Assembly: GCF_024362405.1 (NCBI RefSeq)
Contig: NZ_CP101454.1
Coordinates: 3,782,001-3,846,000 of the forward strand
DNA: 64,000 nt
Direction: 5' to 3'
Source: Halorarius litoreus
GTDB taxonomy: Archaea; Halobacteriota; Halobacteria; Halobacteriales; Haloarculaceae
The notes under the pieces were generated by a model that worked only from the letters and a program-made list of their open reading frames with translations, was not told where the DNA came from and did no database searches. Shown here in pieces: positions 16,425-25,695 of this stretch; the first letter of the stretch is position 1; the number at the start of each line of letters is the position of its first letter. A program made the translations under genes and the position numbers.

Positions 16425-17699
16425 GTGGCATCCGACTCCGCGCGCGTCGTGGGACTCGTTGCCGGGTCCCACCTGGTAAACCACGCGTACCTCATCCTTC
16501 TCCCGCCAGCGTTCCCGTTCCTCGCGAGCGACTTCGCCGTCTCGACCGCCCAGCTCGGGCTCGCAGTCGGCGTGTTGGGTGCCGTCGTCACCGCTCTCCA
16601 GCTCCCGCTCGGCTACGTCTCGGACACGTACTCGCGACGACTCGTTCTCGGCCTCTCGCTCGTCGTCGGCGCCATCGGCTGTGCGATGGCCGCGCTCGCC
16701 CCCTCCTTCGAGTGGCTACTTCTGGCGCAGGTCGTGATGGGCATCGGCGTCGCCGGTCACCATCCGGCGCACTACCCACTGCTGTCGGCAGCGACCGAGG
16801 AGTCGAAACGTGGGCGCGCCTACTCGGTCCACGGCTTCACGGGTGCAATCGGACTCGCCGCCCCGTTCGCGGTCGTCCCACTCGCGACCCTCCTCGGCTA
16901 CGACTGGCGCGTGGCGTTTGGCGCTGTCGCCGCGGCCGGCGCGCTGTACGCCGTCGGCTGTCTCGCCGCGTTCCGCTCGGTCCCGCGCCACATCACGCAC
17001 CCCCCGAACCACAAACCGCTCCCCCGACCCGCAGACATCTCTGCCGGCCACCTCAACGGCGTCGCCGAGCGCGTCGCCGGTGGCGTCCGCGCTCAGGTCC
17101 AGGGATTCCGGGCGACCCCCGTGATTCCGGTACTGACGGCGCTCTGGTTCGTCAACAGCGTCGCAGCGTGGGGCGTCCGGACGTATGCGCCCACGCTCCT
17201 CGCCGACGGCTACGGGCTCGACCCGGCGACGGCAAGCCTCGTCGGCTCGGCGATGCTCGGGGTCGGCGCGCTGTTCATCCTCGTCGGCGGCTACCTGACC
17301 GACGGACTCGGCGCGCTCACCACGATGCTCACCGGCTATGGCGTGCTCGTCGCGCTCGCCGCGGGGCTCGCGACGACCGCCCTCCCGCTCGTCCTCGCCG
17401 TCGGTGCTGTGCTGGTGCTCTCCTCGACCGTCGACGTCTCCCGGCCCGCGCGGTCGATGCTCACGGACGCGGCCTCCGCCCGCGGTGACGTGGGCAAGAA
17501 CTTCGCGCTGATGACCATCGGCATCTCGGCCGGGGGGGCGGTCGCCCCTCCCGTGTTCGGCTTCCTCATCGAGCGGGTCGGCGTCGACACGGCGTTCTAC
17601 GGCGTCGCGGCCACCGCGCTCGTGGCGTTCGGGCTCGCGGTCGGCGTGCGTGCCGTCGGGCTCGGGTCCGCGACCGAAACCGCGGCCGCGGCAGACTAG
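16425..17699 (+). CDS. MFS transporter
   Basis: A 424-residue major facilitator with about twelve TM helices in two six-helix halves. The loop 2-3 motif A region is LGYVSDTYSRRLVLGLSLVV, and the helix 4 region is QVVMGIGVAGHHPAHYPLLS. The long central cytoplasmic loop (about 180-225) carries HITHPPNHKPLPRPADI. Full length for the family. The GTG start is supported by the TATA position. It ends exactly one base before the convergent LEA-type gene, so termination must occur within that gene. The substrate is unknown; the sequence alone does not separate drug, sugar or organic-acid carriers. Confidence 0.88.
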   Translation: MASDSARVVGLVAGSHLVNHAYLILLPPAFPFLASDFAVSTAQLGLAVGVLGAVVTALQLPLGYVSDTYSRRLVLGLSLVVGAIGCAMAALAPSFEWLLLAQVVMGIGVAGHHPAHYPLLSAATEESKRGRAYSVHGFTGAIGLAAPFAVVPLATLLGYDWRVAFGAVAAAGALYAVGCLAAFRSVPRHITHPPNHKPLPRPADISAGHLNGVAERVAGGVRAQVQGFRATPVIPVLTALWFVNSVAAWGVRTYAPTLLADGYGLDPATASLVGSAMLGVGALFILVGGYLTDGLGALTTMLTGYGVLVALAAGLATTALPLVLAVGAVLVLSSTVDVSRPARSMLTDAASARGDVGKNFALMTIGISAGGAVAPPVFGFLIERVGVDTAFYGVAATALVAFGLAVGVRAVGLGSATETAAAAD

Positions 17700-19511
17700 T
17701 CAGAAGACGTCCGTAGTGACCGTCTGGTTGCCCGAGAAGGAGTCGACCTTCACGCGCTTCTCTCCGAGCGGCGACGACACGGTGAGATACACCTCGGTCT
17801 CCAGCGTCGAGGACTCGCCGTTCCGGACGTGCGTCGGCCACCACGCAGCCATCTTGGAGTTGTCGAGGACGAACGTCGGGTCGATGGTGCGGGTGGAGAG
17901 CGGGGCAATCTGGTAGCGTTCGTCGACCGTCCGGTTGGCCGCGAGGACGACGCCGTTCAGCTGCACCGTGTACGTGATGTCCTCGATGGTGATGGAACGC
18001 GTGCGCTCGTTGCGTATCGTCACGGCGCTCTGGATGGGCGCACGCTGTTCGGTCGCCTTCCCCCACGCGGCCCGCGTCTCGGTGATGGTCGCGACCTGGC
18101 GACCGTTCTGTTCGACCGCTCGATTGCTCGTGTCGTTGAAGTCGGCGAGTAGGTCGGTCTCCAGTGTGCGCTCGCGGTCCTCCGTCGGCGCATCGAGCGT
18201 CGTCACGCCCACGTCGACGGCGGCATCGGTCTGCGTGACCACCGTCGAGACCTCGTCGCGATTCAGGTGGCGCGCCCACCACGCCGGCACGGTCGAGTGC
18301 CGGAACTCGCTCGTCAGCGTGAACTCGTTCGTCCCGGAGTCGAGCGTTCCCGTCGTCGTCGAGCCGTTCGCCACCGCCACGTCGTTGATGGTCGTCTGCT
18401 GGTCGAGCTGGAGCCGCAGGAGCTGGCCCACCTCGCCGTCGTTCGGGTTGTCGACCACCAGTCGACTCTCGATGTCGGTCGTTCGCTCGCCAACCGTCCC
18501 CCAGTCGCTCTCGGTGCCGACGAGGACGGGCTCGCGGAACGAGAGCGACTCGTCACTGGTCTCGACCGGCTCGACCGTCGTGTTGCCGTCGCCGAGGAAC
18601 GCACTCTGGATGCGTGCCTCGCGCTCGAACACCGAGACGGGGACGCGCTGCCGATCGCCGTCCCGCTCGACGACGCCGTACACCTCGACCGAGAGCCGCG
18701 TCGTCTGGTTGTTCTGGAGGTGGCTCACCCACCACGCCTGCATCCGGGGGGTGTCGATGGCCGGGCGAACCGTGTACGCCGTCGACTCGCCGGGCTGGAG
18801 GACGAACCCCTCGTCGGTGGTGCCGTTGCCCACGACGACGCCGTTCATCTCGATGCGGTACTCGGTGCCGTCGAGCCGAACGAGCTCGTCGTGGCGGTTC
18901 TCGACTCGACTCGTGACGACGATGGGACTCCGTTCGAGGTCGGCGTCGCCCCACCGCGCCGTCTGGTTCGAGACGACGAGGAGTGTCCGGTCGTCGATGG
19001 CGACCGCACGGGGCTCCTCCCGGCTGAACGACCCGAGCAGGTCCGTCGTGATGGTCCGGTTCTGCGGCGGGAGGTCGCTGCCGACGGGGACGCCCGTCAC
19101 CGACACCGACGGCGCGATGGAGAGCACCGTTCGCTCGTCGTTGTTGACGTGCGTCACCCACCACGCCGGCACCTTCTCGTTGTCGAGTTCGGCGGTGATG
19201 TTGATCTCGTTTCGGCCGGGCGCCAGCCCGACGCCCCCCTTCGACCCCTCGGCCATCGTGACGCGGTTCATCCGCACCTCGTACTGGACTGCCGCCGCGC
19301 CCGGTATCGACTCGTTGTTCGGGTTGTAGACGACGACGTGTGACTGGACGGCCGTCGTCTCGGCGGTCACCGCACCGAACTCGGTTTCGACCGCACGAAG
19401 CTCCGGCTGCTCGAAGTTCGAGCCGAGCTGGTAGACGTACAGTCCCCCGACTGCCCCGACGAGCAACAGGAGCGCCGCCCCTACTTTCAGTGCCGTCGCG
19501 CGTTCGACCAT
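17700..19511 (-). CDS. Membrane-anchored protein with four LEA/WHy repeats
   Basis: A 603-residue protein: one N-terminal helix (residues 8-27, VGAALLLLVGAVGGLYVYQL), then an extracellular region of four tandem LEA-2/WHy-type beta domains. Each domain has an NPN/VxNxxxxxI start and closes with a Trp-Trp motif: WWVTHVNN at 117-124, WWVSHLQN at 260-267, WWARHLNR at 411-418 and WWPTHVRN at 557-564. Each WW motif is followed by an acidic strand. WHy domains are water-stress/hypersensitive-response type folds. The family is seen as LEA type 2 proteins in haloarchaea; function not established. A two-repeat paralogue lies at 33250-34413. It stands alone and is convergent with the MFS gene. Confidence 0.82.
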   Translation of the reverse strand: MVERATALKVGAALLLLVGAVGGLYVYQLGSNFEQPELRAVETEFGAVTAETTAVQSHVVVYNPNNESIPGAAAVQYEVRMNRVTMAEGSKGGVGLAPGRNEINITAELDNEKVPAWWVTHVNNDERTVLSIAPSVSVTGVPVGSDLPPQNRTITTDLLGSFSREEPRAVAIDDRTLLVVSNQTARWGDADLERSPIVVTSRVENRHDELVRLDGTEYRIEMNGVVVGNGTTDEGFVLQPGESTAYTVRPAIDTPRMQAWWVSHLQNNQTTRLSVEVYGVVERDGDRQRVPVSVFEREARIQSAFLGDGNTTVEPVETSDESLSFREPVLVGTESDWGTVGERTTDIESRLVVDNPNDGEVGQLLRLQLDQQTTINDVAVANGSTTTGTLDSGTNEFTLTSEFRHSTVPAWWARHLNRDEVSTVVTQTDAAVDVGVTTLDAPTEDRERTLETDLLADFNDTSNRAVEQNGRQVATITETRAAWGKATEQRAPIQSAVTIRNERTRSITIEDITYTVQLNGVVLAANRTVDERYQIAPLSTRTIDPTFVLDNSKMAAWWPTHVRNGESSTLETEVYLTVSSPLGEKRVKVDSFSGNQTVTTDVF

Positions 19512-19626
19512 TCACTGCCGGCTACGAACGCAATGCCTCTAAATACGGGGGACGGTTCGTGACTCGATTCACCCCATCGCGGAGGACGAGGACAACGCCT
19601 TTTCCGCCGCCCCCCATACACGAGGT

Positions 19627-20199
19627 ATGGTCCAGATGGAATCCGACTCGGAGCTGACGCGCGGCGACACCGCGCCTGACTTCTCGCTGGTCGGCGCGGA
19701 CGGGGCGATGTACTCGCTCGACTCCTTCGCGGACAACGACGCGCTGCTCGTCGTGTTCACGTGTAACCACTGCCCGTACGCGAAGGCGAAGTTCGAGACG
19801 CTCAACGACATCGCCGCCGACTACGACGACTGCGCAGTCGTCGGCATCAACCCGAACGACGCCGAGAACTATCCGGACGACAGCTACGAGCGGATGTGCG
19901 AGCTCGTCGACGACGGCACCGTCGCCTACGATGCGTACCTCTACGACGAGACACAGGACGTCGCCCGCGCGTACGGTGCGGTCTGCACCCCCGACCCGTT
20001 CCTCTTCGAGCGAGACGACGAGGCGTGGACGCTGGCGTACCACGGCCGACTCGACGACGCGATGAACCCCGAAGACTCGCCCTCTGGTGAGCCCGGATTC
20101 GAGGTTCGGCAGGCGATCGACGCCGTGCTCGCGGGGGAGACCGTCTCGCTCGACGACACCCCCTCGCGGGGCTGTTCGATCAAGTGGAAATCGGAGTAA
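19627..20199 (+). CDS. Thioredoxin-fold redoxin
   Basis: A 190-residue AhpC/TSA-Redoxin-family protein with TRGDTAPDFSLVGADGAMYS at the N-terminus and the redox motif C46-NHC49 in FTCNHCPYAKAK. Mid-chain ATPDPFLF-like sequence (AVCTPDPFLFERDDE) carries the cis-Pro-type TPD and a third Cys. This is the haloarchaeal thioredoxin-domain subgroup near TlpA/ResA, but with no signal peptide or membrane helix, so it is cytoplasmic. It probably reduces a protein disulfide or a peroxide. A final C-S-I-K-W-K tail adds a fourth Cys. Single gene with its own upstream AT-rich box. Confidence 0.88.
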   Translation: MVQMESDSELTRGDTAPDFSLVGADGAMYSLDSFADNDALLVVFTCNHCPYAKAKFETLNDIAADYDDCAVVGINPNDAENYPDDSYERMCELVDDGTVAYDAYLYDETQDVARAYGAVCTPDPFLFERDDEAWTLAYHGRLDDAMNPEDSPSGEPGFEVRQAIDAVLAGETVSLDDTPSRGCSIKWKSE

Positions 20200-20220
20200 C
20201 TGTCGTCGGTCGCGGCGTCG

Positions 20221-20427
20221 CTATTTCTCGACGCGGTCGGGCGTGCCCGTCCACGTGCGCGTACCGCCGACGAGGTCGACGGTCCAGACGGTGAACGCGG
20301 TGACGAGCACCAGCGCGAACGCGAGGATGCCGACCGAGCTTATCAGGATGCTATCCAGCAGACCGCCGGCGGCCGTGACGAGCAGGCTGAGCGCCCACAC
20401 GGCCGTGAACGACTCGATGTGTTCCAT
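20221..20427 (-). CDS. Small two-helix membrane protein
   Basis: A 68-residue protein starting MEHIESFTAVWALSLLVTAA; the open frame goes 12 codons further but ATG 20427 is chosen. Two hydrophobic stretches (about 8-24 and 30-48, SVGILAFALVLVTAFTVW) are joined by GGLLDSILI, with a polar tail GGTRTWTGTPDRVEK. No recognised domain. It lies between the redoxin gene and the permease gene, separated from both by usable gaps. Confidence 0.55.
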   Translation of the reverse strand: MEHIESFTAVWALSLLVTAAGGLLDSILISSVGILAFALVLVTAFTVWTVDLVGGTRTWTGTPDRVEK

Positions 20428-20520
20428 GCCTGTACAGGCGGCGTACAGACGGATAAACGGCACGCGAGACGGGATAGCGTGGGCCGCACTGTCGTGGGGC
20501 AGCGGCCGAAACGCGCCGAA

Positions 20521-22074
20521 TCAGTCGTCCGCGCTGTCGGGCGTCGGTCGGTTCCTCCGACTGGTCAGCCGCTCGACGAACGTCTGGAACTCGTCGTCGC
20601 CCTCCGCGATGCGCTCCCAGTCGGTGAGCCCCCGTTCCTCGCGGGTTCCGGCGACGGTGTTGTCGAGGACGAACGCGACGAAGCCGCCGACGGCCATCTG
20701 GACGCCGCCGACGATGAATATGGTTCGCGCGACCCCTTCGAGACCGAGGACGGGGCCGAGGACGGGCACCGCCGCGAACCCCTGCTGAAGCGCGGTGTAC
20801 CCCTCGAGGCTCCCGATGTACTGCGGGATCGCCATCCCGGCGAACAGCGCGATGCCGATGATGAAGATGTTGCGCGAGGAGTCGAGGTCGACGTACTTCA
20901 GGTTCGACAGGCCGACCGCGACGATCTGGCCGAACATCGCGATGTAGAGCCCACCGACGATGGGGGCGGGGATGGTGGCGATGAGCTGGCCGAAGTAGCC
21001 GACGAACCCCGCGAACAGCATCACGACGGCACCGATCTGGACGACGTACCGCGAGGCGACGCCCGTGATGCCGATGGCGCCGATGTTCTCGGAGTAGGAG
21101 GTGGAGCCGCCGGTACCCATCAGCCCCGAGAACACGTTCATCAGCCCCTCCATCCCGATGCCGTGGTTGATGCGCTTCGCCGAGGGGGCGCCCGCGCCGG
21201 ACATCCGGGCGACTGCGTGGTAGTCGGCGAACGACTCGACGATGGACGCGAGCACACCGGCGAACATCCCGACGATGAACGACGCCTCGAACTGCGGCAT
21301 CCCCCACTGGAGCGGGTAGATGAGGAAGACGGGGTCGGTGTTCGTCACCTGCGCGAGATTGATGTAGCCGGGGTCACCCTGCGGGATGACGCCCACGAGT
21401 GGGTGTGACAGGACGGCGGCGAGGATCCACGCCGTCGCGATGCCGAGCAGGATGGGGAACAGCCCGAACAGCCGCGAGCGGTCGCCGAGATACTGCGAGA
21501 ACACGACGATGAGCCCGAGCGTCAGCAGCAGCAGGTACCAGTTGTTCGTCGTGCTCGTGATCTGCGGCGCAGAGAACAGCGACAGCCCGATGAGTGCGAC
21601 GACCGGTGCGACGACGACCGGCGAGAGGTACTCGCGGATCTTCCCCACGAGACCGAAGTAGCCGATGGCGACCTCCGCGAGCGCCGCGGTGATGATAGCG
21701 CCCTGGAGGAAGAGGAGTTTCGCGTTCCAGTCGGGGACGCCGGCGAGTGCCACCTCGCTGGTGACGATGGCGATGCCGGGGGCGAGCATCGAGAACGGCG
21801 CGCCCTGTACGATCGGATAGCGGTTCCCGATGGTCGTCTGCGCGAGCGTCGCGAGCCCCGAGACGACGAAGAACGTGCCCACGAACTTCGCGGTCACGGC
21901 CGTCGGCATCCCCATCAGCCCCGCGAGGATGAGCGGGACGGCGATGTTCGCGCCGATCATCGTCAGGTAGTGCTGGACACCGAGCAGGACGGACTCGCCC
22001 AGCGGTGGTTTGTCGTCGATGCCGTACTCCACGAGCGCGTCACTCTCGCCCGAGGGTGCCTCTGAGTCTGCCAT
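20521..22074 (-). CDS. NCS2 family uracil/xanthine permease
   Basis: A 517-residue nucleobase transporter with about 14 TM helices. ATG 22074 gives MADSEAPSGESDALVEYGID, a soluble acidic N-terminus; the frame reaches 22134 but nothing family-like is added. NCS2 signatures seen: LGVQHYLTMIGANIAVPLIL at helix 1, GNRYPIVQGAPFSMLAPGIA at helix 3, FADYHAVARMSGAGAPSAKR at helix 8-9 and the STSYSENIGAIGITG region (GxxxTSYSENxG) that binds the base. It imports uracil or xanthine with protons or sodium. No purine enzyme lies next to it; purA is 3.6 kb away, so no operon link. Confidence 0.92.
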   Translation of the reverse strand: MADSEAPSGESDALVEYGIDDKPPLGESVLLGVQHYLTMIGANIAVPLILAGLMGMPTAVTAKFVGTFFVVSGLATLAQTTIGNRYPIVQGAPFSMLAPGIAIVTSEVALAGVPDWNAKLLFLQGAIITAALAEVAIGYFGLVGKIREYLSPVVVAPVVALIGLSLFSAPQITSTTNNWYLLLLTLGLIVVFSQYLGDRSRLFGLFPILLGIATAWILAAVLSHPLVGVIPQGDPGYINLAQVTNTDPVFLIYPLQWGMPQFEASFIVGMFAGVLASIVESFADYHAVARMSGAGAPSAKRINHGIGMEGLMNVFSGLMGTGGSTSYSENIGAIGITGVASRYVVQIGAVVMLFAGFVGYFGQLIATIPAPIVGGLYIAMFGQIVAVGLSNLKYVDLDSSRNIFIIGIALFAGMAIPQYIGSLEGYTALQQGFAAVPVLGPVLGLEGVARTIFIVGGVQMAVGGFVAFVLDNTVAGTREERGLTDWERIAEGDDEFQTFVERLTSRRNRPTPDSADD

Positions 22075-22166
22075 GTTCGCACGTCGGTGCCCAGAGTCGG
22101 TAGATAAATCTCCCGGTCGCACAGCCCAACGCAACCTTTTCGCCGAGGGGCCCCGACTCCTCGAAC

Positions 22167-23117
22167 GTGAAACGGCTCGGCTACCTCTCGCTTCTCCTCG
22201 CCGCGGTCGCCACCCTACTCGCGCGACTCGTCGGGCAACTGGACCCGCTCGGGACGCTGTACGCCGGGCTCACGGTGAACTTCGTCGCCGGTAAGCTCCT
22301 CTCGCTTCTGGCCGTCGTGTTCGCCACCTACGGCCTCTACATCGTCCTCTCGCGCGTCATCATCGCGCGGGCGGCGGACAAACGCCGAAAACACGACATC
22401 AGGAACGTCGTCCGCCTGCTGTTCATCGTGGTCGGCCTCGTCGCGGTGTTCGGCGTCCTCACCGAGCAGTGGGTCGGCGTGCTGTTCTCGCTCGGCGTCG
22501 TCGGCTTCGCCGTCACGTTCGCGCTCCAGCAGCCGCTGTTCTCGCTCATCGGCTGGTTCTACATCATGCTCAAACGCCCCTACCAGGTGGGTGACCGCGT
22601 CGCCATCGAGGGGTCGAAAGGCGACGTCGTGGAGGTCGACTTCCTCGTGACGACGCTCTGGGAGATAAACGGCGATCTCGTCTCCTCGAACCAGCCGTCG
22701 GGGCGCATCGTCACGCTCCCGAACTCGGTGGTGCTCTCCTCGCACGTCCACAACTACTCGTGGGAGGGGTTCCCGTACGTCTGGAACGAACTCTCGGTGC
22801 AGGTCGCCTACGAGACCGACCTCGCCTTCGCCCGTGAACTGATGGTCGAGACCGCGGACGACTACCTCGGCGACGAGATGGCAGGCCACATCGCCGACTA
22901 CCGGATGCGGCTCGACGAGACGCCGGTCGAACTCGAGGTCGGTGAACGCCCCTCCGTCAACGTGGTCCAGAAGGAGTCGTGGGTCGAGCTCAAGCTCCGG
23001 TATCTGGTCAGCCCGCGCGAGGGAACGCGGGTCCGAAACGAGCTGTACACCCGCATCCTCGAGAAGATGAACGACGCGCCGGACAGGGTGGCGTTCCCGG
23101 TGAGCCGGAACCGGTAA
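22167..23117 (+). CDS. MscS family mechanosensitive channel
   Basis: A 316-residue protein starting at GTG 22167 (MKRLGYLSLLLAAVATLLAR). Three or four N-terminal helices lead into the pore helix (LGVVGFAVTFALQQPLFSLI). The beta domain follows (YQVGDRVAIEGSKGDVVEVD, VxxIN-type), with the MscS signature P-N-S near residue 190 (IVTLPNSVVLSSHVHNYS). A cytoplasmic alpha-beta cage ends the protein. The channel opens under membrane tension and releases solutes on osmotic downshift, which matters for a haloarchaeon. It has a divergent arrangement with the permease. Confidence 0.92.
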   Translation: MKRLGYLSLLLAAVATLLARLVGQLDPLGTLYAGLTVNFVAGKLLSLLAVVFATYGLYIVLSRVIIARAADKRRKHDIRNVVRLLFIVVGLVAVFGVLTEQWVGVLFSLGVVGFAVTFALQQPLFSLIGWFYIMLKRPYQVGDRVAIEGSKGDVVEVDFLVTTLWEINGDLVSSNQPSGRIVTLPNSVVLSSHVHNYSWEGFPYVWNELSVQVAYETDLAFARELMVETADDYLGDEMAGHIADYRMRLDETPVELEVGERPSVNVVQKESWVELKLRYLVSPREGTRVRNELYTRILEKMNDAPDRVAFPVSRNR

Positions 23118-23200
23118 GCTGTCACGCGTCGTCGCCACGGGGCGGACAGCGTGGGGTCGCTGTCGGCGCGTGTCCATTTTCCCCCCCGAAGAGGCCGGAA

Positions 23201-23208
23201 CTTATTTG
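23201..23208 (+). promoter_or_regulatory. TATA box of the 662-residue gene
   Basis: CTTATTTG is centred 28 nt before ATG 23233, supporting this start and a leaderless mRNA rather than the longer open frame from 23170. Confidence 0.55.
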
Positions 23209-23232
23209 CTCGCGGTGGCGCTGGTCCGGGGT

Positions 23233-25221
23233 ATGGAGACTTGGGTCGACGAGATAGAGGGCTGGGACGACCGGCCCTTCTCAGGTGGGTACGACGGCCT
23301 GCACGACCTCGCAGCCACCGACTTCTCCGGCGCGGTGTCGGCCGGCGGGACGTGGCTGTTCATGGTGAACGGCCGCGTCGTCGCCGTGGTCCAGTACCGA
23401 CAGACCCGCGCCGGTTCCGAAGTGGTCGACGCCGACATCGACCGGTTCGAGGACGCGTCGGGAACGGCCTACGCCGCGCCGGATCCGTCGATTCCGCTGC
23501 TCGTCGCGATGAAGACCCGCGACGGCGACTCGCGCGGGCGCTACTACTCGGTGAAGACCCCCATCGACGAGGTGGCGGCCACCCTCGAAGACGGCGGGTT
23601 CACCGGCTACATCGAGCTCTCGGAGAACGTCCTCTCGGGCGACTACTACTCGGTGTATCAGGCCGGGCGCTCGATGGACCTCGCGTTCATCGGGAACGCT
23701 CGTCGGCTCAAGACCGGTGAGGACGCCCACGAGCGGATGGTCGACGAGGTAGGCATCTACGAGGTGATCGCCGTCGACCTCGACGTCGTGGACATCCCCG
23801 GGGACTCGACGGGGGCGGAAGCGGCAGGCGCGGGAGCGGGCGCAGGAGCAGGAGCAGCGGGAGCAGCGGGCGCGGGGGCTATGGACGCTGAATCGACCGT
23901 CGAGTCGAACGGGGGCACCGACACCGCTCCGGCCGACCCGACGGAGAGCGAGCCCGTCACGGACCCGGCCGCCGAGCCCACGGAGCCCGAGGCCGCCATC
24001 GAGACCGTCGAGGAGCACGACGACCCGGCGACGGACAACGCCGACGAAGAGACAGAGACAGCACAGCCCGGGGAGGCTGCCACCGAGCCCGACGACGCCA
24101 CCGAGCCGGGCGAGCCAACCCAGCCTGAACCGGAGGCAGATGACCCCGACCCGGTCACGGACCCCACGCCGCCGGCCGACGAGTCCGCCATGTCAGCCAC
24201 CGACCAGCTCGCCACCCGGTCGGTGCCGTCGCTCGACCCGGCGAACTCCTCCAGCGGCGAACCGGCAGCGACCCCGTCCACGTCGTCACAGCCCGAGCCC
24301 GCGCCGGCGACGCCATCGACCGAGCCACAGTCGACGACCCAGCACGCCGACCCGGACGAGCTGGCCGACCTCCGCGAGGAGCTTCGTGAGGCGCGTGCGG
24401 AACTCGCGTCGACCCGCGAAGAGCGGGACGAGCTCGCCGCGACCGTCGAACAGCTCCGGGCGCGCATCCGTGAACTGGAGGCCAGTGCCGGCGGCGGTGG
24501 CGGTCCGTCGCTCACGCCCACGGAGGCGTTCGCGGGCACGAACCTGTTCGTGCGGTACGGCTCGAAGGGGGCGCTCACCGTCGAGGACGTCCACGACGGC
24601 GACGGCGACCTCGATGCGCTGCTGTCGAACCTACAACTGACACACCACACGCAGTTCGACGCAGCCGCTGCGACCGTCGATGGGCGGCCGTTCGACGACT
24701 GGCTCTCGAGCACCCAGCGGTACCGGTTCGCCCGTTGGCTCGTGACCGCACTCGTCCTCGAGATCCGCGAGACGGGCGCCGTCGACGGGATGCGCGACCT
24801 CTACGACGCGCTGCCGGAGCTCGACCGCGTCGAGTTCGACGGGAGCGTGACCGCCACGGACGAGGAGGGCGAGCGGTCGGTCGAGTTCGACATCGTCTGT
24901 CGGAACCGGATGGGCGAGCCGCTCGCCGTCGCCCGCCTCGAATCCTCGCGGGAGCCCGTCTCGGAGACCACCATGGGAGCGTTCGTCACCGACGCGACCG
25001 ACGTGGTCCAGCGCCACGAGTCGCTCGTCGGAGCGTGTTACGTCACGTCGGCGTTCTTCGCACCGGAGGCACTGGAGACGGCACGTGAGGCGACGAGCGG
25101 AAGTCTGCTGTCGCGAGACAGGCGCAAGAGCTACGTGAAGATCTCACGGAACCGAGGGTACCACCTAGCGCTGGTGGAATCGAGAGAGGAGAACTTCCAC
25201 CTATCGGTGCCGGACCTCTAG
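23233..25221 (+). CDS. Large haloarchaeal protein with coiled coil (DUF7527-like)
   Basis: A 662-residue protein starting METWVDEIEGWDDRPFSGGY. Residues 1-200 form a compact domain (GLHDLAATDFSGAVSAGGTW; LSGDYYSVYQAGRSMDLAFI). A pure Ala/Gly linker runs through about 200-220, followed by a long Pro/Glu/Asp/Thr-rich disordered region to about 375. A coiled coil lies at about 380-425 (LREELREARAELASTREERD). A C-terminal alpha/beta domain from about 437 (LFVRYGSKGALTVEDVHDGD; RFARWLVTALVLEIRETGAV) ends with LVESREENFHLSVPDL. No membrane segment. I remember a similar haloarchaeal family as DUF7527; function unknown. The TAG stop shares CTAG with the convergent gene. Confidence 0.72.
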   Translation: METWVDEIEGWDDRPFSGGYDGLHDLAATDFSGAVSAGGTWLFMVNGRVVAVVQYRQTRAGSEVVDADIDRFEDASGTAYAAPDPSIPLLVAMKTRDGDSRGRYYSVKTPIDEVAATLEDGGFTGYIELSENVLSGDYYSVYQAGRSMDLAFIGNARRLKTGEDAHERMVDEVGIYEVIAVDLDVVDIPGDSTGAEAAGAGAGAGAGAAGAAGAGAMDAESTVESNGGTDTAPADPTESEPVTDPAAEPTEPEAAIETVEEHDDPATDNADEETETAQPGEAATEPDDATEPGEPTQPEPEADDPDPVTDPTPPADESAMSATDQLATRSVPSLDPANSSSGEPAATPSTSSQPEPAPATPSTEPQSTTQHADPDELADLREELREARAELASTREERDELAATVEQLRARIRELEASAGGGGGPSLTPTEAFAGTNLFVRYGSKGALTVEDVHDGDGDLDALLSNLQLTHHTQFDAAAATVDGRPFDDWLSSTQRYRFARWLVTALVLEIRETGAVDGMRDLYDALPELDRVEFDGSVTATDEEGERSVEFDIVCRNRMGEPLAVARLESSREPVSETTMGAFVTDATDVVQRHESLVGACYVTSAFFAPEALETAREATSGSLLSRDRRKSYVKISRNRGYHLALVESREENFHLSVPDL

Positions 25222-25523
25222 GACTGGATCTCGGGGACGTCGTCGATCTTCATCCCCTCGAGTTTGTCGATGATGTCGTTGATCTTGCCGTCGAGGTCAC
25301 CGACGAACTCCGCGGTCGTCTCGGTGGTTATCGCGCCCTGGCTGGACGGCTCGATGAGGTTCTCCTCTTCGAGCACGCGCAGCGAGTACCGGACCTTGTG
25401 GTGGGGGTAGCCGGTCTCGTTGGACATCTTCACGATTCCGATAGGCTCGTTCTCGATGACCATCTTCAGAACCTGGAGATGGCGCTCGAGCATATCGACT
25501 TCCTTCTCAAGCCTGTCTATCAT
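25218..25523 (-). CDS. Small winged-helix regulator
   Basis: A 101-residue protein starting MIDRLEKEVDMLERHLQVLK, a coiled-coil helix followed by a winged HTH (PIGIVKMSNETGYPHHKVRY, then LRVLEEENLIEPSSQGAITT). The C-terminal helix NDIIDKLEGMKIDDVPEIQS completes it. ATG 25523 is chosen because a strong TATA-like TTTAAAAG lies about 28 nt upstream on the minus strand; the frame extends to 25748. No ligand domain, so a DNA-binding regulator or chromatin-associated protein is likely. It is divergent from purA, with 172 nt between the start codons, and could control purA, but there is no direct evidence. Confidence 0.78.
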   Translation of the reverse strand: MIDRLEKEVDMLERHLQVLKMVIENEPIGIVKMSNETGYPHHKVRYSLRVLEEENLIEPSSQGAITTETTAEFVGDLDGKINDIIDKLEGMKIDDVPEIQS

Positions 25524-25695
25524 GGCATTTGTTAACTTGTGTTGGTTGCTTTTAAAGGTTGCCCTAACGGAGGGTAGAATGGGAGTCTGAGCAGGCGTTC
25601 TCGACCGAGCTTTATGTACCTTGTGGCACGTTACCGGGCGTTCGCGGCTCCGGTATCGAAATCGGTTTACCCCGATGGTCGGATTCTCCGACGTA

